NCBI RefSeq assembly: GCF_008085915.1
Contig: NZ_VSJK01000017.1
Coordinates: 1-64,000 of the forward strand
Direction of reading: 5' to 3'
DNA from: Oceaniovalibus sp. ACAM 378
GTDB lineage: Bacteria > Pseudomonadota > Alphaproteobacteria > Rhodobacterales > Rhodobacteraceae
DNA length: 64,000 nucleotides
Position numbers and translations under genes: made by a program. The notes under the pieces were generated by a model. That model had not been told where the DNA came from. It saw only the letters and a program-made list of their open reading frames with translations, and did no database searches. This document shows positions 9,953-18,679 of the stretch, piece by piece; within the stretch, counting starts at the first letter, position 1, and every line of letters starts with the position of its first letter.

Positions 9953-11464
9953 ATGAAACACTTTCTGACATCCGGACTATTGCTCGCCGCGATCAGCGTG
10001 GCGAGTTTACCGGTGCAAAGCCAGGCGCAGGACGCCCAGACGCTGGTGGTCGCCCAACCCGCCGATGCCTATTCCATGGACCCGGCAAAACATTCTGCCT
10101 TCACGACGGCCAATGTCCTGTTCCAGATCTACGATGCCCTGGTGACACAGGATGCCGAGGGCGAGATCGCCCCGGCGCTGGCGACAGAATGGTCGAACCC
10201 GGATCCGCTGACCTGGCGGTTCAAGCTGCGCGAGGACGTGACCTTTCACAACGGCGAGAAGTTCGACGCCCATGCGGTGAAATACACCTTCGATCGCGCG
10301 CTCGACCCCGCGTTCCAGGCGCCCTATTTTTCGCGCATCTCGGCGATCACGGGCGTTGAGGTCGTCGATGACTATACCGTCGACTTCAAGACCGAGGCCC
10401 CCTATCCGACCATGCTTCTGACCCTCTACGAGGCCTCCTTCCCGGCACTGATCGTGCCGCCGGCCTATGCCGCCGAAGAAGACGGCGCCAAGCTTGCCGC
10501 CCATCCGATCGGCACCGGCCCCTATCTCTTTGTCGAGTGGCTGAAAGACGAACGGGTCGTGCTCAAGGCCAATCCCGACTATTGGGGCGGTGCCCCCGAG
10601 ATCGAGAAGGTCGTGTTCCGCCCGATCAAGGAAACCCGCACCCGGATCGCCGAACTCAGAAGCGGCGGCGTCGACATCGCGGCAGATATCCCGCCCGAAG
10701 ATGTGGACTCGCTCGAGACCGACGAAACCAAGATCTCGGTCGTTCCCAGCGATTTCCTCTACTTCTTCGTCTTCGACACCACCCGCGACACGCCCCTCAC
10801 CAACAAGCTGGTGCGCCAGGCGATCAACCACGCGGTCGACGTGGACGCGATCCAAGCGGCTCTGATGAACGGCATGGGCAAGCGCATCGCCCTGACCCTG
10901 CCGGTCAACGGTTTCGCCTATGATCCCACTTGGGAGCCCTATGCCTATGACCCCGAAAAGGCCAAGGCGTTGCTGGCAGAGGCCGGATATCCCGATGGCT
11001 TCACCATCAAGATGATGTCACGCAAGGGCCGCTTCCTGAAGGACGCCGAGATCATCGAGGCGTCTGCCGGATTCCTTGCCGAGGTCGGCATCAAGACCGA
11101 GATCGAATATCTTGAACCCGGTGTCTGGGGCCAGGTCTCGGAGCAGAAGGGCCGCGAAGGCATCATCTTTCCGGGCTGGAGCGGTCGCGACCCGAACCTA
11201 GTCTGGTATCCACTGCTGAAAACCGGCCTCTACCAGAGCTATTTCAGCAATGCCGAGCTGGACAAGCTGCTTGAGGCCGGTGCCTCCACGATCGATCCCG
11301 AGGAGCGCAAAGAGATCTATTCCGCCGCCGCGAAGATCATCAAGGACGAAGCGCCGCACCTGCCGATGATCCAGCCGCCGCTGATCTACGGTCTGGACAA
11401 GACGCTGGTCTGGACTCCCCGGAGCGACGGCATGATCGATCTGCGCGCCGCCCACTACGAATGA
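9953..11464 (+). CDS. ABC importer substrate-binding protein, SBP_bac_5 family
   Basis: A 503-residue periplasmic solute-binding protein of the peptide/nickel (cluster C) family. It begins with a signal peptide: MKHFLTSG, a hydrophobic run, and probable cleavage after SQAQ. Family landmarks include PLTWRFKLREDVTFHNGEKF, the HPIGTGPYLFVEW turn, and LRAAHYE at the end. AAGGAC sits 7-12 bases before ATG 9953. It feeds the two permeases that follow. Members bind peptides, opines, sugars, nucleoside-like compounds or metals, so the ligand is open; the deaminase neighbours argue for a nitrogenous small molecule. Confidence 0.93.
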   Translation: MKHFLTSGLLLAAISVASLPVQSQAQDAQTLVVAQPADAYSMDPAKHSAFTTANVLFQIYDALVTQDAEGEIAPALATEWSNPDPLTWRFKLREDVTFHNGEKFDAHAVKYTFDRALDPAFQAPYFSRISAITGVEVVDDYTVDFKTEAPYPTMLLTLYEASFPALIVPPAYAAEEDGAKLAAHPIGTGPYLFVEWLKDERVVLKANPDYWGGAPEIEKVVFRPIKETRTRIAELRSGGVDIAADIPPEDVDSLETDETKISVVPSDFLYFFVFDTTRDTPLTNKLVRQAINHAVDVDAIQAALMNGMGKRIALTLPVNGFAYDPTWEPYAYDPEKAKALLAEAGYPDGFTIKMMSRKGRFLKDAEIIEASAGFLAEVGIKTEIEYLEPGVWGQVSEQKGREGIIFPGWSGRDPNLVWYPLLKTGLYQSYFSNAELDKLLEAGASTIDPEERKEIYSAAAKIIKDEAPHLPMIQPPLIYGLDKTLVWTPRSDGMIDLRAAHYE

Positions 11465-11476
11465 CCTGACGCCCTG

Positions 11477-11500
11477 CTGGCCGGTTTCTGACTGGCCGGC
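11477..11500 (+). terminator. Intercistronic hairpin after the binding-protein gene
   Basis: GGCCGGT (11479-11485) can pair with ACTGGCC (11491-11497) across a 5-base loop with one G-U pair, 15 bases after the stop. There is no T-run. Such hairpins often protect the abundant binding-protein message and lower permease expression. Confidence 0.4.
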
Positions 11501-11550
11501 AGACCCCGGCAGCCCTCCTTGTGCTGTCTTATGAAAGGACCCCCTGCACC

Positions 11551-12468
11551 ATGGCCGCCTTCGTCCTGTCACGCCTGTTTTATGCCATTCTCGTCGTATT
11601 CGGCGTGTCGGTCGCGGTGTTTTTCCTGATCCGCATGGGCGGCGATCCGACATCGCTGTTCCTGCCGCCGGACGCGCCGGTGGCAGAGATCGAGCGGTTC
11701 CGCCATCTCATGGGGTTTGATCGCCCGCTGCTCGAACAATATCTCGCCTTTCTCGGAAAAGCCCTGCGCGGCGATTTCGGCATGTCGCTGCGCTATAACG
11801 AACCGGCGATGGCGCTGGTGCTGGACCGGGCGCCCGCCACCCTCGCACTCAGCGGGTCCGCCCTGGCGCTGTCGATCGTGATCGCCGTCCCCCTGGGCAT
11901 CATGGCGGCCGCCTTCCGCGGCACGGTGATCGACCGGGCAAGCCTGGTCATCTCGCTGATCGGGCAGAGCTTTCCGGCCTTCTGGCTGGCCATCATGCTG
12001 ATCCTGCTGTTCTCCGAGACATTCCGGATCCTGCCGCCCTCGGGGCGCGGGACATGGCAACACCTGATCATGCCGTCGATCGTGCTTGCCACCTATTCCA
12101 CCGCGATCATCACCCGGCTGCTGCGTTCGTCGATGATCGAGGTCCTGCAGGCCGATTATATCCGCACCGCCCGCGGCAAGGGGCTGAGCGAGTGGCGCAT
12201 CGTGATGAAACACGGGCTGCGCAACGCCGCCATTCCGACGATCACGGTCATCGGCCTTCAGGTGGGAGCGCTGCTGGGCGGCGCGGTGATCACGGAAGAG
12301 GTGTTTGCCTATCCCGGCATCGGACGGCTCGCGATCCAGGCCATCGCCAACCGCGACTTCACCGTGGTCCAGGCCTTCGTGATCGTGATGTCGATCACGA
12401 TCGTCACCATCAACCTTCTGGTCGATCTGTCCTATGGGCTGCTCGATCCACGTATGAGGAAAGCATGA
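11551..12468 (+). CDS. ABC importer permease, DppB type
   Basis: A 305-residue inner-membrane permease with about six transmembrane segments, starting MAAFVLSRLFYAILVVFGVS. The DppB landmarks are present: GDPTSLF after the first helix, HLMGFDRPLLEQY, and the coupling EAA region with YIRTARGKGLSEWRIVMKHGLRNA. ATG 11551 is chosen because GAAAGGA lies 13 bases upstream; a GTG at 11521 in frame is less likely. It overlaps the next gene by four bases (ATGA), so the two permeases are translationally coupled. Confidence 0.93.
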   Translation: MAAFVLSRLFYAILVVFGVSVAVFFLIRMGGDPTSLFLPPDAPVAEIERFRHLMGFDRPLLEQYLAFLGKALRGDFGMSLRYNEPAMALVLDRAPATLALSGSALALSIVIAVPLGIMAAAFRGTVIDRASLVISLIGQSFPAFWLAIMLILLFSETFRILPPSGRGTWQHLIMPSIVLATYSTAIITRLLRSSMIEVLQADYIRTARGKGLSEWRIVMKHGLRNAAIPTITVIGLQVGALLGGAVITEEVFAYPGIGRLAIQAIANRDFTVVQAFVIVMSITIVTINLLVDLSYGLLDPRMRKA

Positions 12469-13322
12469 TGTCCGGCTTTCTCAAGCAGTTCACCGAAAGC
12501 TATCTTGCCGCCACCGGCCTGGTGATCGTCTTCATGGTCGTCATCGGCGCGCTGTTCGGCCAATGGCTGATCCCCTTCGACCCCGATGCGCAGAACATCA
12601 TGCTGCGCCTGAAGCCGCCGCTGTTCTCGGGTCCGACCGGGCTTCATCTGCTGGGAACGGATGCCCTCGGGCGCGACATCTTCAGCCGCCTCGTGATCGG
12701 CGCGCGGGTTTCGCTGCTGGTCGGGGTTGCCTCGGTGGTGATCTCGGGGGTCGTCGGTGTCACCTTCGGGCTGATCGCGGGCTATGAAGAGAAATATGCC
12801 GGGCGGTTCCTGATGGCGGTCACCGACATCCAGCTGGCGATTCCCTTTCTGGTGCTGGCGCTGGCGGTGGCTGCCGTGGTCGGGCCGAGCCTGTGGAACA
12901 TCATCGCGATCCTCGGACTGACCAACTGGGTGCAATATGCCCGGGTCGTGCGTTCCGAGGTGCTTGCTCTCAGACGGCGCGAATACATTCAGGCGGCCCA
13001 TACCATGGGTATTTCGGTGCCGATGATCCTGATCCGCCACCTGCTGCCCAATGTGATGTCCACGGTCATCGTGATTTCCAGCCTTCTGGTTGCCAAGATG
13101 ATCCTGTTCGAATCCTCGCTCAGCTTTCTCGGGCTGGGCGTGCCGCCGCAGACCCCGACCTGGGGGACGATGATCGCCGATGGCCGCAACTATGTCGGCA
13201 ACGCCTGGTGGGTCGCCACATTCCCCGGCCTTTCGATCTTCCTGACCGTGATCGGCATCAACCTGATCGGCGACCGGTTGCGCGACATGCTTGATCCGCG
13301 CCTGCGCCAGATGGAGGGTTGA
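12465..13322 (+). CDS. ABC importer permease, DppC type
   Basis: A 285-residue second permease. It has the DppC N-terminal helix, the FDPDAQNIMLRLKPP and LLGTDALGRDIFSRL motifs, and an EAA loop with EYIQAAHTMGISVPMILIRHLLPN. It ends in GDRLRDMLDPRLRQ, a very common DppC tail. The start is ATG 12465 inside the end of the DppB-like gene. It pairs with that protein to form the membrane channel of the importer powered by the fused ATPase. Confidence 0.93.
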   Translation: MMSGFLKQFTESYLAATGLVIVFMVVIGALFGQWLIPFDPDAQNIMLRLKPPLFSGPTGLHLLGTDALGRDIFSRLVIGARVSLLVGVASVVISGVVGVTFGLIAGYEEKYAGRFLMAVTDIQLAIPFLVLALAVAAVVGPSLWNIIAILGLTNWVQYARVVRSEVLALRRREYIQAAHTMGISVPMILIRHLLPNVMSTVIVISSLLVAKMILFESSLSFLGLGVPPQTPTWGTMIADGRNYVGNAWWVATFPGLSIFLTVIGINLIGDRLRDMLDPRLRQMEG

Positions 13323-13324
13323 GC

Positions 13325-14041
13325 ATGTCCGCCACCACCTATCGCATCCTGATGCAGGGCTTTCCGGGGCGCAGTGAACGGGGCTTTCTGGGTTGGAGCA
13401 CCATCGTGCTGTTCCACACCGCCGATGGGCCTGCCCTGCTGGACACCGGCGGGGCGGGGGATCGGCCGGGTCTGATGGCCGCACTGACGCGCGAAGGGCT
13501 TGTGCCCGACGACATCCGCACCCTGTATCTGTCGCATCTGCATTTCGATCACGTCGGCAATGTCGAATGCTTCCCGCAAGCGCGGATCGTCCTGCATGAG
13601 GATGAGGTCGCCTATTTCCACGGGTCCGGTCAGAGCGATCCCGCGATGCCGCTGTTCCTGGCCCAAACCCTTCTGGCCCAGCCGCGCCTCGAGATCGTGA
13701 CCGGAGAGCCCGAACTGGCCGAGGGGCTGAGACTGATCCGCACTCCCGGCCATTCCGGCGGTCACGCCTCGCTGGTTCTGGACAGCGCCGAGGGCTGCAT
13801 CGTCTTTGCCCAGGATGCGCTGAAGAACCGGACCGAGACCGGCGGTGGCCCCGTGCCCGGCGCCGTTGACGGTGTCGCGGCCGAGAAAAGCGTCGCGCGG
13901 ATCTGCGCGATGGCGGATCTGATCGTGCCCGGCCACGATGTCTGTCTGCGGCGCAGTGGGACCGACTTCATTCCGCTTGCGCCACAAAGCCAGACCCTCA
14001 CCATCACGCTGGATGGCCGAACCCACGTTCTGGAGGCCTGA
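13325..14041 (+). CDS. Metallo-beta-lactamase-fold hydrolase
   Basis: A 238-residue MBL-fold protein. The metal-binding HxHxDH motif is SHLHFDHVGN (about residue 75). Further ligands are likely His in GHSGGHAS, Asp in FAQDAL and His in VPGHDV. It belongs to the N-acyl-homoserine-lactonase/quorum-quenching-like branch, although function spreads widely there. ATG 13325 starts three bases after the DppC-like stop, and the gene ends one base before the next begins. In this operon it could open a lactone or ester formed during breakdown of the imported compound (inference). Confidence 0.85.
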   Translation: MSATTYRILMQGFPGRSERGFLGWSTIVLFHTADGPALLDTGGAGDRPGLMAALTREGLVPDDIRTLYLSHLHFDHVGNVECFPQARIVLHEDEVAYFHGSGQSDPAMPLFLAQTLLAQPRLEIVTGEPELAEGLRLIRTPGHSGGHASLVLDSAEGCIVFAQDALKNRTETGGGPVPGAVDGVAAEKSVARICAMADLIVPGHDVCLRRSGTDFIPLAPQSQTLTITLDGRTHVLEA

Positions 14042-15349
14042 ATGTCCACGCTGCTGCACAACGCCTTCGTCTTCCGGGGCGCGGATCAGCCCGCCCTGCC
14101 CGACGGGGCAATCCTGATCGACGGGTCCAAAATTACCTGGATCGGCCCGATGTCGGCCCTTCCGGCAGAAGCTGCCTTGGCGCACCGCGTCGATCTGGGC
14201 GGACAGGTGGTGATCCCCGGGTTGATCAACACCCATGCCCATGGCGGTCTTTCCACCCACCGCGGCTGTTGCGATGAGGGCGACCTGTTCGAATGGGCAG
14301 CGGCATTGGCGCCCCATACCTCGCATCTCACCATCGAGGACAACCGGCGCGGCTGCACGCTGGCGGTGCTGGAAATGCTGCGCAACGGCATCACCACCGC
14401 CTGTGACTGCACCCGCTTCGGGGCTGGCGTGTTCAGCGAGGTGGCGACGGGTCTTGGCATGCGTTCGCTTGGCGGGGCCTTGGCAAACTCGCCGGAACTT
14501 CGCCCGACCGGGCGTCCAAACTGGCCGCTGGCGCTTGAGGAAACCCGGGCCGCGCTGGCGCGGAATGCCTCCAACCCGCTGGCCCGGTTCTATCTCGGGG
14601 CACATTCCCCCTATAGCTGCACGCCGGACCTGTTGCTGGAGGTCAAGCAGGCCGCCGATGATCTGGGGTTGCCCTTCGTCATCCATGCCGCCGAGAACCG
14701 CCGCGAAACCGAAATGATCGAGGCCCGCTATGGCAAATCGCCGATCCGCTGGCTGGCCGATCTCGGCGTTCTCGACGCGAATTCGATCCTTGCCCACTGC
14801 GTCTGGCTGAACGAGGCGGATATCCAGATTCTGGCCCGCAGCGGCGCCAGCGTCGCCCATAATCCGGCAAGCAATGCCAAGCTGGCAAGCGGTGTCGCGC
14901 CGGTTCCGGCGATGCGCGCGGCGGGGATTTCCGTCGGGTTGGGGACCGACAGCACGCTCAGCAACAATTCACTCGATCTGTTTCAGGAAATGAAGCTCTC
15001 CGTCCTGATGCAACGGATCCACACCCTTGATGGCACCGTGATGGGGGCAGGCGATGCCTTTCGCATGGCCACAAGCGAAGGCGCGAAGGTGCTGGGCTGG
15101 GCGGATGAAATCGGTCAGCTCGCCCCCGGGTTTCAGGCGGATCTTGTGGTTCTCGACCTGCGCCACCCGCTGGGCCTGACCCCCGGGCGGGTGCTTTCGG
15201 ACATCGTCTATCGGATCGGCCCGCGCGAAGTCCGCGCGGTGATGGTCGCTGGCGAGATGATCCTCGAAGACGGCGCCTTCACCCGGATCGATGCCCTGCA
15301 GGTTGAAATGGAAATTTACGATCATTACGGAAATATCCCGGAAGGATAA
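14042..15349 (+). CDS. Second amidohydrolase, MTA/SAH-deaminase-like
   Basis: A 435-residue amidohydrolase. Ligands: HAH in LINTHAHGGLSTHRG (about residue 65), His in VIHAAENRRE, His in LAHCVWLNE, Asp in GLGTDSTLSNNSLDLF. It has the same fold and family as the 6.3-kb gene but is clearly diverged, so the cluster encodes two deaminase-type enzymes. ATG follows directly on the previous TGA, so translation is probably coupled. Neither paralogue can be assigned a substrate; members act on 5'-methylthioadenosine, guanine, triazines and related rings. Confidence 0.86.
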   Translation: MSTLLHNAFVFRGADQPALPDGAILIDGSKITWIGPMSALPAEAALAHRVDLGGQVVIPGLINTHAHGGLSTHRGCCDEGDLFEWAAALAPHTSHLTIEDNRRGCTLAVLEMLRNGITTACDCTRFGAGVFSEVATGLGMRSLGGALANSPELRPTGRPNWPLALEETRAALARNASNPLARFYLGAHSPYSCTPDLLLEVKQAADDLGLPFVIHAAENRRETEMIEARYGKSPIRWLADLGVLDANSILAHCVWLNEADIQILARSGASVAHNPASNAKLASGVAPVPAMRAAGISVGLGTDSTLSNNSLDLFQEMKLSVLMQRIHTLDGTVMGAGDAFRMATSEGAKVLGWADEIGQLAPGFQADLVVLDLRHPLGLTPGRVLSDIVYRIGPREVRAVMVAGEMILEDGAFTRIDALQVEMEIYDHYGNIPEG

Positions 15350-15353
15350 AAGA

Positions 15354-16193
15354 ATGACTGACGCTCCCATCGGCTTGATCACCAGCGCCGCTTCGGAAAA
15401 ACTGCTGACCGGGCGCACCCTGCAACGGGTGCCCACCCCCTGGGGTGATGCAGATGTCCTGACCGGGCGGATCGGTGGCAAGGAGGCCGCGGTGGTGCTG
15501 CGCTATGGGGCCGACCTGACCTGCCCAAGCCACAAGATCAACTATCAGGCCAATATCTGGGCGCTGAAGGTGCTTGGGGTCGAGGTCATCATTTCACAGA
15601 ACGCCATCGGTTCGGTCAATACCGCGATCCGCCCCGGCGATATCGTCATCTCGGACGACTTTCTCGACAAGACCAAATCCCGTGTGCAGTCCCTGTTTGA
15701 TGAAAGCGAATGCTGGGTGCGTGTCGATTTCACCGATCCCTTCTGCCCCCAGCTGCGGGCGGAGCTGATCGCCTCGGCGACCAAGTTTTCCGACCGGGTG
15801 ATCGAGCGCGGCACCTTCGTGTGCACCGAGGGGCCCCGCTTCGAAACCCCCGCCGAGATCCGCGCCTATCGGGCCGACGGCGGCGACATCGTCGGCACAC
15901 CGCTGATCCCGGAAGTCATTTTCGCCCGCGAAGCCGAAATGTGTTTCGCCTCAATCGCTCCGGTCATCAACTTCGGCGCCGGGATGGCGCCCGCGGTCCT
16001 GCATTTCGGCCCCGGCAGCATGAACGAGACCTATTACCGCGAGGGGCTGCACGACCTCATCGAAAGCGCGCTGATTGACGCCTTCACCACACTCTCGCCG
16101 GTTCGGGGCTGTCGCTGCCACAATGCCCTTGATGGCGGGTTCCATGGCGCGCCCCCCGCCTGGTTGGGCCGGACCGTCCAGGGCGCCGAGTAG
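15354..16193 (+). CDS. MTA phosphorylase/purine nucleoside phosphorylase-like protein
   Basis: A 279-residue member of the nucleoside phosphorylase family closest to MTAP: HKINYQANIWALKVLGVEVI, PGDIVISDDFLDKTKSR, FVCTEGPRFETPAEIRAY and AREAEMCFASIAPVINF. The N-terminal phosphate loop that normally reads GGSG is replaced by a TSAAS-like stretch, and the RHG phosphate motif is RYG. It may therefore not be a standard phosphorylase. ATG 15354 has GGAAGGA 8-14 bases upstream. Last gene of the operon; with two deaminases upstream it suggests a purine-nucleoside-like substrate. Confidence 0.85.
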   Translation: MTDAPIGLITSAASEKLLTGRTLQRVPTPWGDADVLTGRIGGKEAAVVLRYGADLTCPSHKINYQANIWALKVLGVEVIISQNAIGSVNTAIRPGDIVISDDFLDKTKSRVQSLFDESECWVRVDFTDPFCPQLRAELIASATKFSDRVIERGTFVCTEGPRFETPAEIRAYRADGGDIVGTPLIPEVIFAREAEMCFASIAPVINFGAGMAPAVLHFGPGSMNETYYREGLHDLIESALIDAFTTLSPVRGCRCHNALDGGFHGAPPAWLGRTVQGAE

Positions 16194-16319
16194 GACAGCA
16201 AGCCGCGCGGGTCTGAAGCCGGACTCTCGCGGCTGCGCGGACAGGTAACCGGGACGGTTGCATTAAGCGCCGCGGCTTCGCGATGATCACGCGAAAGGAG
16301 CGCATCATGGCAAGCGCGG

Positions 16320-16455
16320 TTGTCCCTCGTTCATAACGAGAGTCCTGGGGGGGCGTCGGTTTCAGGTTTCGGGTTTCGCGTGTTGCAAGTGCGCCGGGCC
16401 AAGTGCCCTCAAATAGCTCAAGCGCGCGGTGCTTCTGCTGGGGGGGTGCTCCCCA
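16320..16455 (-). pseudogene. IS3-family OrfB C-terminal scrap
   Basis: Read on the minus strand this matches, with many changes, the last 40 codons of the IS3 transposase at 195-1439: RALELFEGTWPGALATRET aligns with [19 protein letters not shown]. The frame is open but carries none of the catalytic core. An old relative of the left-end IS. Confidence 0.65.
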
Positions 16456-16695
16456 GCGATGAATGCCGCCTGATACTATCGTAGGTGAGATCTTGGCTTG
16501 GAGACTCTGACATGCCAATTGGTTTTCTCGAGGACCCCGGCCCTGACACCGCCCTTTGCTTTGCGTTGCGAGACCTTGTTGGCGATCAATTTTTTTCGCA
16601 AAAAACCGCAATCGTGACCTTGGCCGAGGGGCGGCTCGTCAGGTTTACCAACGACCGCTTCAGCGCGTAGTGCTAAAACCGATCGCTTTGGCTTA
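16456..16695. other. Intergenic stretch, nothing certain
   Basis: The space between the IS3 scrap and the DUF2218 gene holds a 61-codon plus-strand frame (16485-16670) without family features I recognise and without a convincing ribosome site. I treat it as non-coding debris. Confidence 0.4.
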
Positions 16696-16998
16696 TCAGG
16701 TCTCGATTTGATCCCAGTCGAAATTCTTGAATGCTTCCCTGAATGCAAAGCGTTCGAGATGGTTGTCGATAACGTTGCATGACCGCTCCAGCGCTTCTGC
16801 GTCGTCAGCCTTGAGGACGACGACCAATTCGGTGTCTGTCGCGGTAAGAGTCGCGGGTCCGGCTGACAGCGCGATCTCGCCGGAGTGTTCGTCGAACCGC
16901 ACGTCAATCTTGTGGCCGAAGTGCTTGCAAAGCTGTTGCAGGTAGCGGCTGGCACTGGGCGTTTCAAAACGGCCCTTGATCGTCAACTGTTCTTGCAC
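16696..16998 (-). CDS. DUF2218 domain protein
   Basis: A complete 100-residue protein that fits the DUF2218 family: it opens MQEQLTIKGRFETPSASRYLQQLCKHF and has the VRFDEHSGEIALSAG strand region and a C-terminal helix ending FAFREAFKNFDWDQIE. Family members are small cytoplasmic proteins, often near siderophore or iron genes. No such neighbour is present here, so it may be a stray from another locus. The start is ATG 16998. Confidence 0.75.
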   Translation of the reverse strand: MQEQLTIKGRFETPSASRYLQQLCKHFGHKIDVRFDEHSGEIALSAGPATLTATDTELVVVLKADDAEALERSCNVIDNHLERFAFREAFKNFDWDQIET

Positions 16999-17230
16999 CG
17001 GGGATTATCCTGAATAATTTCAACGGCTACTTACCTGACAAATTCCATCAACTTTGTCCAGTCATCCAAGCGCCCCGGGGCCTCACGCAAAGGCCTCCAT
17101 GAAACGCGCCCTCATTGATTTTGGGATAGCTGGAAAAAACCTCGGTCGTGCGGCTTGTAATGGCCGACCTGTATTCAGGGCTTCATCCGTTTCAACCAAG
17201 CTGCGAGCCAAGGGCATGCGGATTGAGAGG

Positions 17231-17277
17231 TTGACAGGGGCAGAATACAAAGGCAGTTATTATGGACCTTGGTTCAC
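17231..17277 (+). promoter_or_regulatory. Promoter with ATGGACC-type operator upstream of the OsmC-like gene
   Basis: A perfect -35 TTGACA is at 17231-17236 and a weak -10 (CAGTTA) 17 bases later. Overlapping the expected start of transcription is ATGGACCTTGGTTCAC (17262-17277), a dyad of ATGGACC and GGTTCA around TT. The same arms appear at 21380-21395 upstream of the pcaHG/aldehyde dehydrogenase promoter region. Confidence 0.5.
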
Positions 17278-17293
17278 TGTGCGGACTTGAAAA

Positions 17294-18475
17294 ATGACTA
17301 AACCAGAAAATCTTCTTGCCACGCGGGGCTTTCCGCTTGGATACGCCGTTCAACTGCCGGGTGCAGCTGCGCTGACTGCTCCAGTCGCGCGCTTGGGCGA
17401 CTCGACCCGCACTGTGGTTCGGTCACTCACGGTCATGCAGAAAGAGGCGATCATTGCCTCGGCCAACTCCGATCGGGTGTGGCGTTTGTCGTCCGACGAA
17501 GGCGCTTATTTGAACGGTTACGATGAAGCTCCACCGCCCTTGGCCTATCTCTCCGCCGGCATGGTCTCATCTTATCTGAACGAAATTCTGGCATTGGCGG
17601 CCATACGCAAGCTTGATCTCAAATCGATCAAGCTGGTTCAGGACAATTTCTACTCGATGAACGGCTCGCTCATGGCAGGCACGATGGTCGCGTCCGCCCA
17701 CGATATTGCGGTTCGGGCGATCGTTCAGTCTGATGAACCCAAAGAAGCCATCCGCGCCCTTGTCTATGATGCGATCGCGGCCTCTCCGCTGAACGGGTTG
17801 ATGGCAGGTATAAAAGCCAGCCTTTTCACGTTGAGCCACAATGGCACCCCGATCAATTCAACCGGCGCCACCGAGCTTGGCGCACCACCTGTTCCCGCAC
17901 TGACCGTGGATGCCTCGGACATGCAAAACGGCGACTGGTCCGCTATCGTGGAGCGAACCGGCAAGCTGACGCCGATGAACGAGAACAGCACCACATTTGC
18001 TGGTGGCGCTTTGACTGAAACACAAAACCGCATTCTGCATTTGCGCGTCTTCGCAGAGCGCGAGCCAGACGGAACCACTCGGATCGTCCAGCATCTTTTC
18101 AATCCGCATGGCTCCATTTTCCACTTCACTTCAGATGAAATGGGTCGGGCGCCATCGGCGGCTGCACTCATCAGTGCAGGGATCGGCTTCTGCTTCATGA
18201 CCCAGATCGGGCGCTATGCCATGATGCGAAAACAGCCGCTGAAAGAATACCAGATCATCCAGGACTTCCATTTTTCCAAGGGTGGCGCCAGTGGCAATAC
18301 GGGCCTGGCGGGTCACGCTGATCCACTGGAAACCCATGTGCATGTATGGAGCGAGCAACCCGATGCTTTCGTTCAAAAGGCATTGGATGTGTCCGAGCAG
18401 ACCTGCTTCCTGCACGCTTTCTGCCGTACGCCATTAAAAGCCAAGGTTTCTCTTGATATCACACCAGCGGCGTAA
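17294..18475 (+). CDS. Protein with two OsmC-like domains
   Basis: A 393-residue protein that appears to hold two OsmC/Ohr-like folds in tandem. The first half has a long helix (AYLSAGMVSSYLNEILALAA) and an APPPLAYL approach to it. The second has ALISAGIGFCFMTQIGRYA, with the Cys expected at the active-site helix, and CFLHAFCRTPL near the end. OsmC proteins reduce organic peroxides; enzymes with OsmC-like folds also act on carbon-sulfur or acyl bonds. The first half lacks an obvious catalytic Cys, so only the second may be active. It stands alone behind the promoter at 17.23 kb. Confidence 0.62.
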   Translation: MTKPENLLATRGFPLGYAVQLPGAAALTAPVARLGDSTRTVVRSLTVMQKEAIIASANSDRVWRLSSDEGAYLNGYDEAPPPLAYLSAGMVSSYLNEILALAAIRKLDLKSIKLVQDNFYSMNGSLMAGTMVASAHDIAVRAIVQSDEPKEAIRALVYDAIAASPLNGLMAGIKASLFTLSHNGTPINSTGATELGAPPVPALTVDASDMQNGDWSAIVERTGKLTPMNENSTTFAGGALTETQNRILHLRVFAEREPDGTTRIVQHLFNPHGSIFHFTSDEMGRAPSAAALISAGIGFCFMTQIGRYAMMRKQPLKEYQIIQDFHFSKGGASGNTGLAGHADPLETHVHVWSEQPDAFVQKALDVSEQTCFLHAFCRTPLKAKVSLDITPAA

Positions 18476-18679
18476 TCGGCGATCGCCTATGAAAATCTCT
18501 GCCGGATGTCAGAAGCGATGTCTTCATTCGGCAGAGGCCAAAAAACGTTGAGATTTGTTTCAAGATCGAAAACGAAGGCAACCTAAAGCAGACGGGTGCG
18601 GATTGAACGACCGGTTCCGGGCAAGAAGGACGCTCGCAATCGCACCGGGTTGTACAATTGGCTCTGTCTGAATGTCTCC

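Noticed and set aside
13190-14860. A 556-codon minus-strand frame
   Set aside because: It spans three well-supported plus-strand genes and shows no domain.
16084-16611. A 175-codon minus-strand open frame
   Set aside because: It is a chance join of the antisense of the MTAP-like gene, the IS3 scrap and non-coding text; only the IS3 part resembles a protein.
17054-17290. A 78-codon plus-strand frame before the OsmC-like gene
   Set aside because: It overlaps the promoter and operator and has no recognisable features.
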